64,000 nt of DNA, taken from Marinobacterium_A aestuariivivens (GTDB lineage Bacteria > Pseudomonadota > Gammaproteobacteria > Pseudomonadales > Balneatricaceae). The DNA lies in contig NZ_JBHSWE010000001.1 of assembly GCF_042661465.1 (NCBI RefSeq), positions 5,022,001-5,086,000 of the forward strand, written 5' to 3'. Numbering within the stretch: position 1 is the stretch's first letter; every line of letters begins with the position of its first letter. Below the pieces are notes generated by a model that saw nothing but the letters and a program-made list of their open reading frames with translations, did no database searches and was not told the origin of the DNA. Shown here in pieces: positions 21,359 through 31,698 of the stretch. Position numbers and translations under genes: made by a program.

Positions 21359-21431
21359 GGGCCGGCAAGGTTCGGGTAAGGCTGTGGGCTTAAGCTCAGG
21401 CCATCGACATTACCCAACCAGGAGAACGACG

Positions 21432-21908
21432 ATGAAAAAACTGATGCTCATTCCGCTGCTGCTCGCAGGCTCCCATGCTCTGGCCGACCAGCCCCGTCTG
21501 GCGGTCGTCTCCCACGACCAGGCGCGCGAACTGGCCGCTGCGGCGGTTGCCGAGTGCCAGGCCCAGGGCTATGCGGTCTCGGCCGCGGTGGTCGATCGCA
21601 GCGGTGTGCTGGCAGGTTTTTCCCGCCACGAGCAGGCCGGTCCCCATACCGTGACCAGCGCCCAGGGCAAGGCCTTCACCGCCGCCAGCATGGGCCGTCC
21701 GACCGGTGACATCGCCAAGGCCGTGGCCGGCAACGCCGAGCTGGAAGGTCTGAGAGACATGCATCCGAACCTGCTGATTCTCAACGGTGGCCTGCCGCTG
21801 AAGGTGGGCGACGCCAAGATCGGCGGTATCGGTGTCGGTGGCGCGCCCGGCGGCCATCTGGATGCCGCCTGCGCCCAGGCCGCCATCGACAAGGTGCTCG
21901 GCGCCTGA
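21432..21908 (+). CDS. Secreted HbpS/GlcG-family haem-binding-like protein (158 aa)
   Basis: ATG 21432 follows AGGAGAACGACG and begins a signal peptide (MKKLMLIPLLLAGSHALA) cleaved before DQPRL. The mature part is a complete GlcG/HbpS (DUF336, PF03928) domain: AVSAAVVDRSGVLAGFSRHEQAG and the terminal GGIGVGGAPGGHLDAACAQAA. Members bind haem or are associated with glycolate or diol use. In Streptomyces, extracellular HbpS modulates the SenS-SenR two-component system. Here the gene is divergent from a kinase/regulator pair, suggesting a similar sensory role. That link is inference. No frameshift is seen. Confidence 0.82.
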   Translation: MKKLMLIPLLLAGSHALADQPRLAVVSHDQARELAAAAVAECQAQGYAVSAAVVDRSGVLAGFSRHEQAGPHTVTSAQGKAFTAASMGRPTGDIAKAVAGNAELEGLRDMHPNLLILNGGLPLKVGDAKIGGIGVGGAPGGHLDAACAQAAIDKVLGA

Positions 21909-21923
21909 TCAGGGCAGATCATC

Positions 21924-22002
21924 GTAGGAGCCTCGCCGCGAGGCGGACAGCGCCTCATTCGGAGATCGTGCCACGTCATTCGCGGCGAGGCGCGCTTCCT
22001 AC
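21924..22002. repeat. REP-like palindrome
   Basis: Starts GTAGGAGCCTCGCCGCGAGG and ends CGCGGCGAGGCGCGCTTCCTAC. It directly follows the HbpS-like gene. Confidence 0.75.
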
Positions 22003-22021
22003 GGGGGACTGGTCAAATACA

Positions 22022-22098
22022 GTAGGAGCGCCGCCCCGGTGCGAATAACGACCGTGCTCTATTGATTCGCACCGGGGACATGCCCGTTGGGTACGGAG
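22022..22098. repeat. Degenerate REP-like palindrome
   Basis: Starts GTAGGAGCGCCGCCCCGGTGCGAAT, with an internal inverted copy ATTCGCACCGGGG. The right flank is degenerate. It lies between the HbpS-like gene and the end of the gntR gene. Confidence 0.6.
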
Positions 22099-22130
22099 GC
22101 GCCCAGGGTGTTATTCCTCGATTTTCAGGA

Positions 22131-22909
22131 TTACCGTTCGACCGGCAGGACGTCCGGATTACGGATTTCGGCGACGAAGTCGTAGGCATCCCCCGGGAAC
22201 CAGGAGCGGGTGAATTCCACCGGCGTGTCGTCGGCCAGCAGCCCGAGACGCTCGATGTAGAGCACGGCGCTGTTGACCGGTATGCCCAGGTGGTGGGCGC
22301 GCGCCTCGTCGATCGAAATCGCCCGCAGCCGCTGCAGCGCCTTGACCGGCCGCAGCCCCTTCTCCGACATCACCTGGTACAGCGAGTCCTCGACCACGAA
22401 GGGATTCTCCAGATAGCGGCGGGGAATCGACGCCATCTCCAATCCCATTGGCTGGTCGTCGACCAGCCGCAGCCGGTGGAAACGCACCACCTCGTCGTCC
22501 GGCCCGAGCCGCAGCGCCTGCTGCTCCTCCTCGGTGGCCAGGCCGAGCGAGCGGTCCAGCCACTTGGAGCCGGGTGTGCGGCCGCGCTCGCGCATCACCT
22601 CGGAAAAACTCTTGAGGAAATTCAGCGGCTGCTCGACACGGTCGCTGACGAAGGTGCCGACCCCTGGCGCTGGATCAGCAGGCCTTCCGTCACCAGATCG
22701 TCGATGGCCCGTCGCACCGTGACGCGCGAAACTCCCATGGTGCCGGCGATTTCCCGCTCCGGCGGTATGGCGTCGCCATATCGCAGCACGCCATTGCGAA
22801 TGGCGTCGCGGATCCGTTGCTGCAGCTGCAGATACAGCGGCCTGGCTTCGCGGGCGCTCTGTACCGGGGTGTCGAAGATCTTGTGTATCAGGCTGTCGTT
22901 TCTGTCCAT
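22131..22909 (-). CDS. GntR/UTRA transcriptional regulator of amino-sugar genes (one apparent frameshift)
   Basis: HutC-subfamily repressor. The N-terminal winged helix (RPLYLQLQQRIRDAI...PPEREIAGTMGVSRVTVRRAI) is followed by a UTRA effector domain that in the DasR/NagR group binds GlcN-6-P or GlcNAc-6-P. The frame breaks at the C run 22661-22664 (plus strand); one extra base joins IQRQGVGTFVSDRVEQPLNF. The repaired length is 259 residues, normal for the family. ATG 22909 gives MDRNDSLIHKIF. Its position at the end of the sugar ABC operon and opposite nagBKA makes it the probable local regulator. Confidence 0.87.
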
Positions 22910-22954
22910 GATGGATTCCGGTTGACGGCTGTGCCGGCACGGCCGGCAGCGGTT

Positions 22955-24106
<1,152 letters not shown>

Positions 24107-24148
24107 GATAAATCTCTCGGGTTGTCGTTATTGTTTCGTCGATCCGTC

Positions 24149-25027
24149 CTACTTCACGGCACCGGAGGTGAGGCCGCGAATCAGCTGACGGGAGAAAATC
24201 ACGTAGAGCACCAGTACCGGCACGATCGCCAGGGTCAGGGACGACAGCACCGCGTTCCAGTCGGTGACGTACTGGCCGATGAACTGCTGCACGCCCAGGG
24301 TGATGGTCTGGGTTTCGTTGCTCGGCGCCAGGATCAGCGGGAACCAGAGGTCGTTCCAGATCGGGATCATGGTGAACACTGCGACCGTCGCCATTGCCGG
24401 CCGGATCAGCGGCAGGATGATGGTGAAGAAGATCTTGTATTCGCTGACGTTGTCGCAGCGCGCCGCCTCCTTGAGCTCCTTCGGCACCTGGCGGATGAAC
24501 TCCGACAGGATGAAAACCGCCAGCGGCAGCCCCTGGGCGATGTAGACCAGCACCAGCGCGGTGCGGGTGTTGACCAGGTGCAGCGTCGACATCAGCTCGA
24601 GGATGCTGACGGTGCCGAGGCGGATCGGGATCATGATGCCCATCGCGATCAGGATGGCGATGAAAAGGTTGCCGCGGAAGCGGTACTCGGTCAGTGCCCA
24701 GGCCGCCATGGCGCCGAACAGCAGCACGAAGAACAGCGCGGCGACGGTGACGATCAGGCTGTTGCCGAAATAGAGACCGAAATCGGCGCGCCCGAGCACC
24801 TCGGCGAAGCCCTCGACGCTGAAGGAATCCGGCGTCGGCAGGGCCAGCGGATCGTTGAAGATCGCACGCCGGCTCTTGAACGAGTTGACGATGATCACCA
24901 GGATCGGGAACAGCGCGATGACGGTGTAGGTCAGCAGCACCGCATGGGTCATCAGGGCCTTGCCGGCGCTGTGCGTCAGTCCGAGCCGGTGCATCAGCGA
25001 AGGTCTTTCCAGTGCGGGATTGAGCAT
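24149..25027 (-). CDS. Sugar ABC transporter permease, MalG-like (292 aa)
   Basis: Inner-membrane permease with six helices. The cytoplasmic EAA loop EFIRQVPKELKEAARCDN couples to the ATPase. The end, SRQLIRGLTSGAVK, is the usual C-terminus of CUT1-family MalG-type subunits. It is encoded 11 bases after the partner permease on the minus strand, so co-translated. Confidence 0.92.
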   Translation of the reverse strand: MLNPALERPSLMHRLGLTHSAGKALMTHAVLLTYTVIALFPILVIIVNSFKSRRAIFNDPLALPTPDSFSVEGFAEVLGRADFGLYFGNSLIVTVAALFFVLLFGAMAAWALTEYRFRGNLFIAILIAMGIMIPIRLGTVSILELMSTLHLVNTRTALVLVYIAQGLPLAVFILSEFIRQVPKELKEAARCDNVSEYKIFFTIILPLIRPAMATVAVFTMIPIWNDLWFPLILAPSNETQTITLGVQQFIGQYVTDWNAVLSSLTLAIVPVLVLYVIFSRQLIRGLTSGAVK

Positions 25028-25038
25028 GTGGGTTCTCC

Positions 25039-25965
25039 TCAGAGCTGGAAGCGTTTCAGGCGGCGCTGGATCACGAACAGGTAAAGCATCACGCCGACCA
25101 GGATCACCAGGAACATCAGGGTCGCGACGGCGGCGCCCATCGTCGTGCTGCCACTTTGCAGCTGGAAGCCGAAGAAGGTGCGGTAGAAGAGGGTGCCCAT
25201 AATGTCGGTCGAGAAGTTTGGCCCGGCCAAAGCGCCCTTGACGGCATAAATCAGCTCGAAGGCATTGAAGTTGGCCACGAAGGTCAGGATCGACACCATC
25301 GCGATGGTGGGCAGGATCAGCGGCAGCTTGATGTTCCAGAAGGTCTGCCAGGCGTTCGATCCGTCAACGACGCTGGCGTCGATCAGGTCGTCGGGAATGC
25401 TGAGCATGGCGGCATAGATCAGCATCATCGGGATGCCGACGAACTGCCAGACCGAAATCAGCGCCAGGGTGATCAGCGCGGAACTCTCCTTGCCGAGCCA
25501 GGCATCGAAGTACTGTCCGAGGCCGATGCTGTACATGAACTCCTCGCTGATACCCCAGATCGGGCTCAGCAGCAGTTGCCAGACGAAGCCGATGATCACC
25601 ACCGACAGCATGGTCGGCATGAAGATGAGCGTGCGGTAGGTATTGCGCAGGCGCAGCTTCGGCGAACTGAGCAATGCCGCCAGGAAGAGGCCGATCGGAT
25701 TCTGTACCAGCATGTGAATCAGGAAGAACTTGGTGTTGTTCCAGAGCGCATTCCAGAACGGCTCGGACCAGACCGCATCGAGCAACAGGGTGCGGTAGTT
25801 GTCGAGCCCGGCGAAGACGCGCTGTCCGCCCTCGGTTTCCTGGAAGAAACCGAGCCACAGGGTATCGAGCAGCGGGTAGACGCTGAAAGTCAGGTAGATC
25901 AGCAGGCCCGGCCCGAGGAAGACCAGGATGTGCCAGGGAAACTGGCGTGGTTGATAGTCGGACAT
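25039..25965 (-). CDS. Sugar ABC transporter permease, MalF-like (308 aa)
   Basis: Six-helix CUT1 permease. The open frame extends upstream to 26142, but MSDYQPRQFPWHILVFLGPG starts at ATG 25965 and the extra upstream codons are repeat-derived. The EAA-type loop reads AAMLSIPDDLIDASVVDGSN, followed by KLPLILPTIAMV. A REP-like palindrome separates it from the binding protein gene and may adjust relative expression. Confidence 0.92.
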   Translation of the reverse strand: MSDYQPRQFPWHILVFLGPGLLIYLTFSVYPLLDTLWLGFFQETEGGQRVFAGLDNYRTLLLDAVWSEPFWNALWNNTKFFLIHMLVQNPIGLFLAALLSSPKLRLRNTYRTLIFMPTMLSVVIIGFVWQLLLSPIWGISEEFMYSIGLGQYFDAWLGKESSALITLALISVWQFVGIPMMLIYAAMLSIPDDLIDASVVDGSNAWQTFWNIKLPLILPTIAMVSILTFVANFNAFELIYAVKGALAGPNFSTDIMGTLFYRTFFGFQLQSGSTTMGAAVATLMFLVILVGVMLYLFVIQRRLKRFQL

Positions 25966-25996
25966 GGTTGGGTACCGGTTATTAGTCTGTCGAATC

Positions 25997-26085
25997 GTAG
26001 GAGCGCCGCACCCAAAGGGCACTTCCCCGGTGCGAATGAACCCGGGGCAGTGCCAACCCTGTTCGCCGGGAGGCCCGGCTCCTAC
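25997..26085. repeat. REP-like palindrome inside the ABC operon
   Basis: Begins GTAGGAGCGCCGCACCC and ends CGCCGGGAGGCCCGGCTCCTAC. It lies between the solute-binding protein and first permease genes, a location where REP hairpins are known to stabilise upstream mRNA. Confidence 0.75.
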
Positions 26086-26120
26086 GTTGAAGCAGGGCCG
26101 GCGGCGCCGGCCCGCCTGCC

Positions 26121-27388
26121 TTACTGGTGCGGTCCGTACCACTGCCTGAGACCGTTCTCGACCTGTTCGGCAGCCTGTGCCGGCTTCAGGGTGCCGTTGA
26201 GCACCTGGGCGCTGACGTTCCAGAGTTCGTTCTCCATACTCGGCGTGCCGCGCGAGAGGATCTGGTAGGAGTTGCGAATGGTCTGTTCGCAGTTCTGCCG
26301 CCAGCTCAGGAACTGCTGTGCGACCGGGTCGCGAATCTCGATCTGGTGATTCGACAGCGAGAAGAAGCCGGGCAGCTGATTGGAATAGAGTTCGGCGAAC
26401 TGCTGGCTCGCCATCCAGTCGACGAAGGTGCGTGCGGCGTCCTTGTTCGGGCTGTTGGCGTTGATGCCGATGGCGATATCGGTATGGTCACTGATGTAAC
26501 AGCTGTCCTGGCCATCGGGTACCGGCGGCGGGAAAGCGCCGAATTCGAAGTCTGCCTGGTCATTGAAGGTCGGAATGTCCCAGGAACCGGCCGGGTAGAT
26601 GACGCCGCGGCCGAGGGTGAAGAGGTTCTGGGAGTCGGCGTACTTTTGTGCCTGGTAGCCGCGGCCCATGTAGGGGCTCCATTTCGCCATCTGCTCCCAG
26701 ACCTGGACGTACTGCGGGTCGGTCAGCTTTTCCGTGCCCTCGATCAGCGCCTTGCGGCCGGCCTCGCCCTTCCAGTAATTCGGACCTATGTTCTGGAACC
26801 CCATGGTGGCGGCTTCCCACTGGTCGGAGGTGCCCATCACCAGCGGCACGTAGCGGCTCTCGCTCTTGATGGTCTCGAGCACCTTGAAGAATTCCGATTC
26901 GGTTTTCGGGATCTCCAGGTTCAGCTCGGCAAACAGCTCCTTGTTGTAAATGAAGCCGTGGATGACCGAGGCCATCGGCAGGCAGAAGCTCGTCTGGCCA
27001 TCGTCGGTCTGCCAGGCGCTGCGGGCGAATTCGGAAAAATGTTGCATCCCCGGCAGGTCGTCGAGCGCTTCCAGGTGACCCTTGTTATAAAGGTCCAGCG
27101 AGACGTCGAAGGGCCTGCAGGTGATCAGGTCGCCGGCGGTTCCCCCTGCAGTTTGGCCTGCAATGCCGAGTTGTAGTCGCTCGGCGGCGTCGGCGAGAAC
27201 ACCAGTTCGATCTCCGGGTGGGCCTGGTTGAAGGCTGGAATAATGACGTCGTTCCAGATTTTGCTGTCGTCGTTGCGCCAGCTTTCGATGACCAGCTTGT
27301 CGGCCGAGAGGGCACTGGCCGAAGCGCCGCTCAGTGCGATGCCCAGGGCAAGGGTCGTTGCGAAGCGGTGAGGTGTGGGAATGTTCAT
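26121..27388 (-). CDS. Sugar ABC transporter substrate-binding protein (one apparent frameshift)
   Basis: Periplasmic binding protein of the CUT1 (SBP_bac_1) family. ATG 27388 begins MNIPTPHRFATTLALGIALS with signal cleavage near ASALSADK. The mature region has the usual pattern ESWRND...IIPAFNQAHPEIELVF, then DVSLDLYNKGHLEALDDLP and YPAGSWDIPTF. The frame breaks at the C run 27142-27146; one extra base joins KLQGGTAGDLI. The repaired length is 422 residues. Synteny with nagBKA suggests N-acetylglucosamine or chitobiose as ligand, by analogy with NgcE/DasA. This is inference. Confidence 0.88.
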
Positions 27389-27471
27389 TATTGTTCTGTC
27401 TCCGTGGCTGTGATGTAAACAGGGGTGGTATGAACCTTTCCTGTCTGTCGCAGGTGTTGATAGGACCAATG

Positions 27472-27501
27472 TAGACCAGTGGTATGGGTCTATGCAATAC
27501 C
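27472..27501. promoter_or_regulatory. DasR/NagR-like operator near the binding-protein gene
   Basis: TAGACC and GGTCTA form an inverted pair at 27472-27477 and 27487-27492. TAGACCAGT equals half of the DasR-type ACTGGTCTAGACCAGT site. AATACC at 27496-27501 is the reverse of the GGTATT boxes near nagB. The site is 84 bases upstream of the binding-protein start, a likely target of the local GntR regulator. Confidence 0.5.
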
Positions 27502-27595
27502 ATTGACGCTGTTTTTTTCGCTCCCCATTAGACCCTGTAGCAATAAAGACGCCGAAAACATCACTAAAAAGCCTCTTGTGCTGATGCCGTTAACT

Positions 27596-27614
27596 GGTAT
27601 TGTATAGGTATTGT
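27596..27614 (+). promoter_or_regulatory. Direct repeat GGTATTGT-ATA-GGTATTGT upstream of nagB
   Basis: Two identical GGTATTGT boxes lie exactly 11 bases apart, one helical turn, about 93 bases before nagB. Together with the 27472-27501 elements they suggest coordinated control of both divergent arms. The 318-base gap holds no gene. Confidence 0.45.
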
Positions 27615-27706
27615 TGTGGCCTGGCCTGGCCTGCTCGCAGCATAAAAACAACACCACAGGTATCGATGACTCAACCAAAAGGTTCCGCAGGGAGCCGGGA
27701 GACGAC

Positions 27707-28489
27707 ATGCAGGTAATCATTGCCGAATCGGCGCAGGAGGTCGCGACACTGGGTGCCGACCAGGTAGCTGAGCTGGTGCAGAGCCGGGTCGACGCCGTGC
27801 TCGGGCTCGCCACCGGCAGTACGCCTATAGCACTCTACCGCGAATTGATCCGTCGCCATCGCCGGGGAGACCTGAGCTTCAGCGGGGTTCGCTCCTTCAA
27901 TCTCGACGAGTATCTCGGGCTTGGACCCGAACACCCGCAGAGTTACCGCTATTTCATGAACCGCGAACTGTTCGACCATATCGATATCCAGCCGGAGAAT
28001 ACCCGGGTACCCGATGGCCTCGGCGATGCCGGGACGGTGGGGGACGAATACGAGGCGCTGATCGAGGCGGCCGGCGGAATCGACCTGCAGGTTCTGGGTA
28101 TCGGCCGCAATGGCCATATCGGCTTCAACGAGCCGAGTTCCAGTCTTGGCTCCGGCACCCGCATCAAGACACTGTCGCCGGATACCGTTCGCGACAACAG
28201 CCGTTTCTTCGGCCCGGACGAGTTTCAGCCCCGTCTGGCAATCACCATGGGCATCGGTACAATCCTGCGTGCGCGCCGGGCCATGCTGCTGGCCACGGGG
28301 GCAGCGAAAGCGGACGCCGTGCGGGCCATGGTGGAAGGTCCGCTGTCGGCCAGCTGTCCGGCGTCGGCACTGCAGTTGCATCCCCGTGCGCTGGTGATCC
28401 TGGATCCCGAGGCGGCGTCGGCGCTGGAGCATCACGACTATTACCACTGGGTCCGGCGCGAGACCGACAGGCTTGCAGTCAGGGGTTGA
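27707..28489 (+). CDS. nagB: Glucosamine-6-phosphate deaminase
   Basis: Converts glucosamine-6-phosphate to fructose-6-phosphate and ammonia. ATG 27707 follows GGGAG. The family blocks are present: GLATGSTPIALYREL, SFNLDEYLGL, the catalytic stretch GIGRNGHIGFNEPSS, and HPRALVILD near the end. At 260 residues it matches the NagB family. It is the first gene of nagB-nagK-nagA, divergent from the ABC operon. Confidence 0.93.
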   Translation: MQVIIAESAQEVATLGADQVAELVQSRVDAVLGLATGSTPIALYRELIRRHRRGDLSFSGVRSFNLDEYLGLGPEHPQSYRYFMNRELFDHIDIQPENTRVPDGLGDAGTVGDEYEALIEAAGGIDLQVLGIGRNGHIGFNEPSSSLGSGTRIKTLSPDTVRDNSRFFGPDEFQPRLAITMGIGTILRARRAMLLATGAAKADAVRAMVEGPLSASCPASALQLHPRALVILDPEAASALEHHDYYHWVRRETDRLAVRG

Positions 28490-28502
28490 GGAAAGCAATG
28501 CG

Positions 28503-29387
28503 ATGAACAATGACCACTCGTTTCTGCTGGGTGTGGACGGTGGCGGGACCTCCTGTCGCGTCCGGCTCTGCGATGCCTCCGGGCGTACCCTCGGTGAAGG
28601 CCGCGCCGGCAGCGCCAATGTGCGCCTGGGTGTCGACCAGGCCTATGCCGCCATCCTGGCCGCCACGGACGAGGCGCTCTCCGTTGCCGGGCTGGACCGG
28701 TCGGTGCTGGTCCGTACCCGCGCCGGTTTCGGTCTGGCCGGGGCGGTGGATGAGGCACGCAAGAATGCCGTGCGTCAGTACCGCCATCCCTTTGCCGCAG
28801 TTGCAGTCGAAACCGACGCCCATACGGCCTGCCTCGGTGCCCACGGGGGCGGCAATGGCGCCATCCTGATCCTTGGAACCGGCTCCTGCGGCGTCTTTCA
28901 CCAGGATGGCCGCTTCCAGAATGTCGGCGGCTGGGGGTTCATGATATCGGACCAGGGCAGCGGCGCGGCTGGGCCTGAACCTGGTGCGTCAGGCGCTGCT
29001 GGCCCATGATGGCGTGATCGGCGCCTCGCCCCTGAGTCGGGCGCTGATGGCACGGTTCGACCACTCGCCGGCGTCGCTGCTGGACTGGTCCGAGACGGCG
29101 CGTCCCAGGATTATGCGGCCTTCGCGCCGCTGGTGCTGGAATTCGCGGGCGAGGGCGATGCGCTGGCGGTCAGGCTGTTGCAACAGTCGGCGGCCGAGGC
29201 CTCGGCGCTGATCGGACGGCTGACCGACCTGGGTGCCACACGCCTCTGCCTGATGGGCGGTCTCGGCGAACCGCTGCGCCCCTGGCTGCCGGCCTCCGCG
29301 CTGCGCCATCTGTGTCAGCCGCTGGGCGACGCCATGGACGGGGCCGTCTTGCTGGCCCGTCAGCAACCGAATTCAATACTGTCATGA
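28503..29387 (+). CDS. nagK: N-acetylglucosamine kinase, BadF/BcrA-type (two apparent frameshifts)
   Basis: ASKHA-fold kinase expected to phosphorylate GlcNAc or GlcN arriving through the ABC importer. ATG 28503 gives LLGVDGGGTSCRVRL, the phosphate-binding loop. ILGTGSCGVFHQDG and GGWGFMISDQGSGA follow. The frame breaks near 28967, where two bases seem missing (GCGCGG read as GCGG), and near 29101, where one G restores ETAASQDYAAFAPLVL. The repaired product is about 295 residues. It lies 13 bases after nagB and 10 before nagA. Confidence 0.83.
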
Positions 29388-29397
29388 GGACTGTCTG

Positions 29398-30565
29398 ATG
29401 CTGTTTGCATTGAGCGAAGGCCGCATTTTCGACGGCGATCGGATTCTCGAGGGGCGTGCCGTACTGATTCGCGACGGCCGCATCGAGGCGCTGCTGCGGC
29501 CATCGGATCTGCCGGCCAATATCCCGTGTTTCAGCCTCGGGGGCGCCTGCTGGCGCCGGGCTTTATCGACACCCAGGTCAACGGCGGAGGCGGCGTGCTG
29601 TTCAATGACCGGCCCGAGCCCGAGGCCATCGCGATCATCGGGCGGGCGCACCGTCGCTACGGTACCACCGGTTTCCTGCCCACCCTGATCAGCGACCGGC
29701 CCCAGACGATGGCCCGCGCCATCGATGCCACCCGGGAGGCGATTGCAACGGTACCGGGCGTGCTGGGTATACATCTCGAAGGACCCTATCTCAATCTCGA
29801 GCGCAAGGGGATCCATCCGGCCGCGAGTCTGCGGGTGCCGGAGAAAGATGCCTTTTCGCTGCTCACCGGGCTGGGTCAGGCGGGCTGTACCCTGGTAACG
29901 CTGGCGCCGGAGCGGGTGCCGCCCGGCTTTATTCGCCAGCTAAGCGAGGCCGGCGTGCTCGTGGCGGCCGGGCATACCGCCGCCCGCTACGAGCAGGTGC
30001 GGGAGGCCCTGGGGCAGGGGCTGAGGGCTTTACCCATCTGTTCAACGCGATGTCGCCGCTGACCAGTCGCGAGCCCGGCGCCGTCGGTGCGGCCCTCGAA
30101 GATGCCGACAGCTGGTGCGGGCTGATTGTCGACAACCACCATGTGCATCCGGCAACGTTGCGCATTGCGATGCGCGCCAAGGCTGAGGGCAAGATGATGC
30201 TGGTGACCGACGCGGTCCAGACGGTCGGTGTCGAAGGCCGCGAGTTCAGGCTGCTGGGGCAGAAGATCATTCGCGAGGCGGGGCGTGTCAGCTCGCCCGA
30301 AGGAACCCTGGCGGGCTCCGATCTGGACATGGCATCGGCGGTACGCAACTGCGTCGAGTTGCTCGGCCTGCCGCTGGAGGAGGGATTGCGCATGGCGTCA
30401 CGCTATCCGGCCCGGTTCCTGCGCCTGGACCGGCGCTACGGGTGCATTGCCCCCGGCTTCAGCGCCGACATGGTACTGCTAGACGATGCACTGCAGGTAC
30501 ACCAGACCTGGATCGCCGGGCAGGCCGACCCCGGTCAGCCGTCACTGTCGTGCGTCGGATCCTGA
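29398..30565 (+). CDS. nagA: N-acetylglucosamine-6-phosphate deacetylase (two apparent frameshifts)
   Basis: Amidohydrolase that removes acetate from GlcNAc-6-P. Recognisable blocks are APGFIDTQVNGGGG, HLEGPYLNLERKGIH with the metal-binding Glu, AGHTAA, FTHLFNAMSPL, IVDNHHVHP and the catalytic aspartate in LVTDAVQTVG. The frame breaks near 29525, where one G restores IPVFQPRGRLLAPG, and at 30025-30027, where one G restores LRGFTHLFNAM. The repaired length is 389 residues, close to E. coli NagA. Last gene of the nag operon. Confidence 0.9.
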
Positions 30566-30704
30566 TGACATCGAAATGCTTGAGCACTTTAGGGAACTAT
30601 CCCAAGTGTCTGATACAGAACGATGTCATGAGTAGCAATAGTATATTTATACCGTTATCTAAAATGTTCGATTCAAGTCAACGCCGGCCTGGGTTGAACA
30701 GCAG

Positions 30705-30745
30705 GTAGGGTGGAATAAACGTCGAAAGCGGGCATTCCACCGGGA
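30705..30745. repeat. GTAGGGTGGAAT / ATTCCACC inverted repeat
   Basis: GTAGGGTGGAATAAACG is followed by GGGCATTCCACCG, the same element as at 1549. It lies in the 240-base gap after nagA, in which I see no gene. Confidence 0.55.
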
Positions 30746-30805
30746 GCCACAGGGACGGGTGGTGCATAATACAGATCTTCGTTTCATGGGCAGGGAAGAG
30801 GACGC

Positions 30806-31243
30806 ATGACATCGAATGAAACGCCTGCTGAACGGCGCGCTCGCATCCGTCTTTTTATCTTGCTGGGCCTGGCGGCTCTCGCCGGCAGCGCCACCATCCT
30901 GCTGCTCGAGTTCAGGCGTGACTGGCTCGAAGCCTGGCTGCTCGACAATGCCGATTTGCTGCTGGAATACCCCACCCGAAGCGCGCTGTTGTTGCTGATT
31001 CCGGGGCTTCCGGTGCTATTGGCCAGTGTCTCGCTCTGGCGGCTCGGGCAGCGCTGCTGTCGTGAAAAGCGCTTCCCGCCAAGCGATACCCTGATGTTGC
31101 GGCAGCGGGCAGAGGTCAACGGCCGCGCCGCGATCCTTCGCGGGCGGATGCTGCAGTCGATGGCATTGCTGATCGGATTGGCCTGTTTTGGTCTGCCGCT
31201 GATGCTGGCCCTGAGTCTCTACCGGATTGCCGGCGGCGCCTGA
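30806..31243 (+). CDS. Small inner-membrane protein of unknown function (145 aa)
   Basis: No family recognised. The start MTSNETPAERRARIRLF is basic, then one helix (LFILLGLAALAGSATILLL), a second (RSALLLLIPGLPVLLASVSLW), a charged loop with CCREKRFPPSD, and a third helix (SMALLIGLACFGLPLMLALSLY). It lies alone between nagA and a convergent thioredoxin-fold gene five bases away. Confidence 0.6.
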   Translation: MTSNETPAERRARIRLFILLGLAALAGSATILLLEFRRDWLEAWLLDNADLLLEYPTRSALLLLIPGLPVLLASVSLWRLGQRCCREKRFPPSDTLMLRQRAEVNGRAAILRGRMLQSMALLIGLACFGLPLMLALSLYRIAGGA

Positions 31244-31248
31244 GCCGC

Positions 31249-31488
31249 TCAGTGGCGGGTCTTATGGTCGTAAAAGTAATCTTTCAGTTCGGTTTCGGTG
31301 GGGTGGTAGCGAAAGGCGAGTTCACCGTCGATCAATATGTTGGGTGAGTGCCGAATATTGTGCCGGCTAACGAGGTCGGGATGGTCCTCTATATATTCCA
31401 CTTGATATCCGATTCCTAAGTGTCTGAATTCCCTCTCTATATTGGGCACCGAAAAGTCCGTCTTGGTGACCAGCAACTGAACTTTCAT
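31249..31488 (-). CDS. Glutaredoxin-like small protein without a CxxC motif (79 aa)
   Basis: The pattern MKVQLLVTKTDFSVPNIEREFRH...HNIRHSPNILIDGELAFRY fits the beta-alpha-beta thioredoxin/glutaredoxin fold, with the cis-proline region SPNILIDG. The position of the active CxxC is TKTDFSVPN, so no dithiol chemistry is expected. ATG 31488 is chosen because the fold begins there; the frame is open to 31533. Function unknown. Confidence 0.6.
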   Translation of the reverse strand: MKVQLLVTKTDFSVPNIEREFRHLGIGYQVEYIEDHPDLVSRHNIRHSPNILIDGELAFRYHPTETELKDYFYDHKTRH

Positions 31489-31698
31489 GATGCTGTCTCC
31501 ACTGGATTGACGCTCTGGGTACTTGGGTCTCACTGGTTTGGATTTCCGGATTGTCTCGGGGTTCAGGGATTCGCTGGCGGTTCGACTAAGCTATAAGCGC
31601 TTGTCGATGCTCCCGGGAAAGCCGCCATCTTGAAGCACATGGCGCCCGGACAACTCATTCGGGCAGGGATGCCGGTTCTGTTTCAACCGGAGGCTTCA

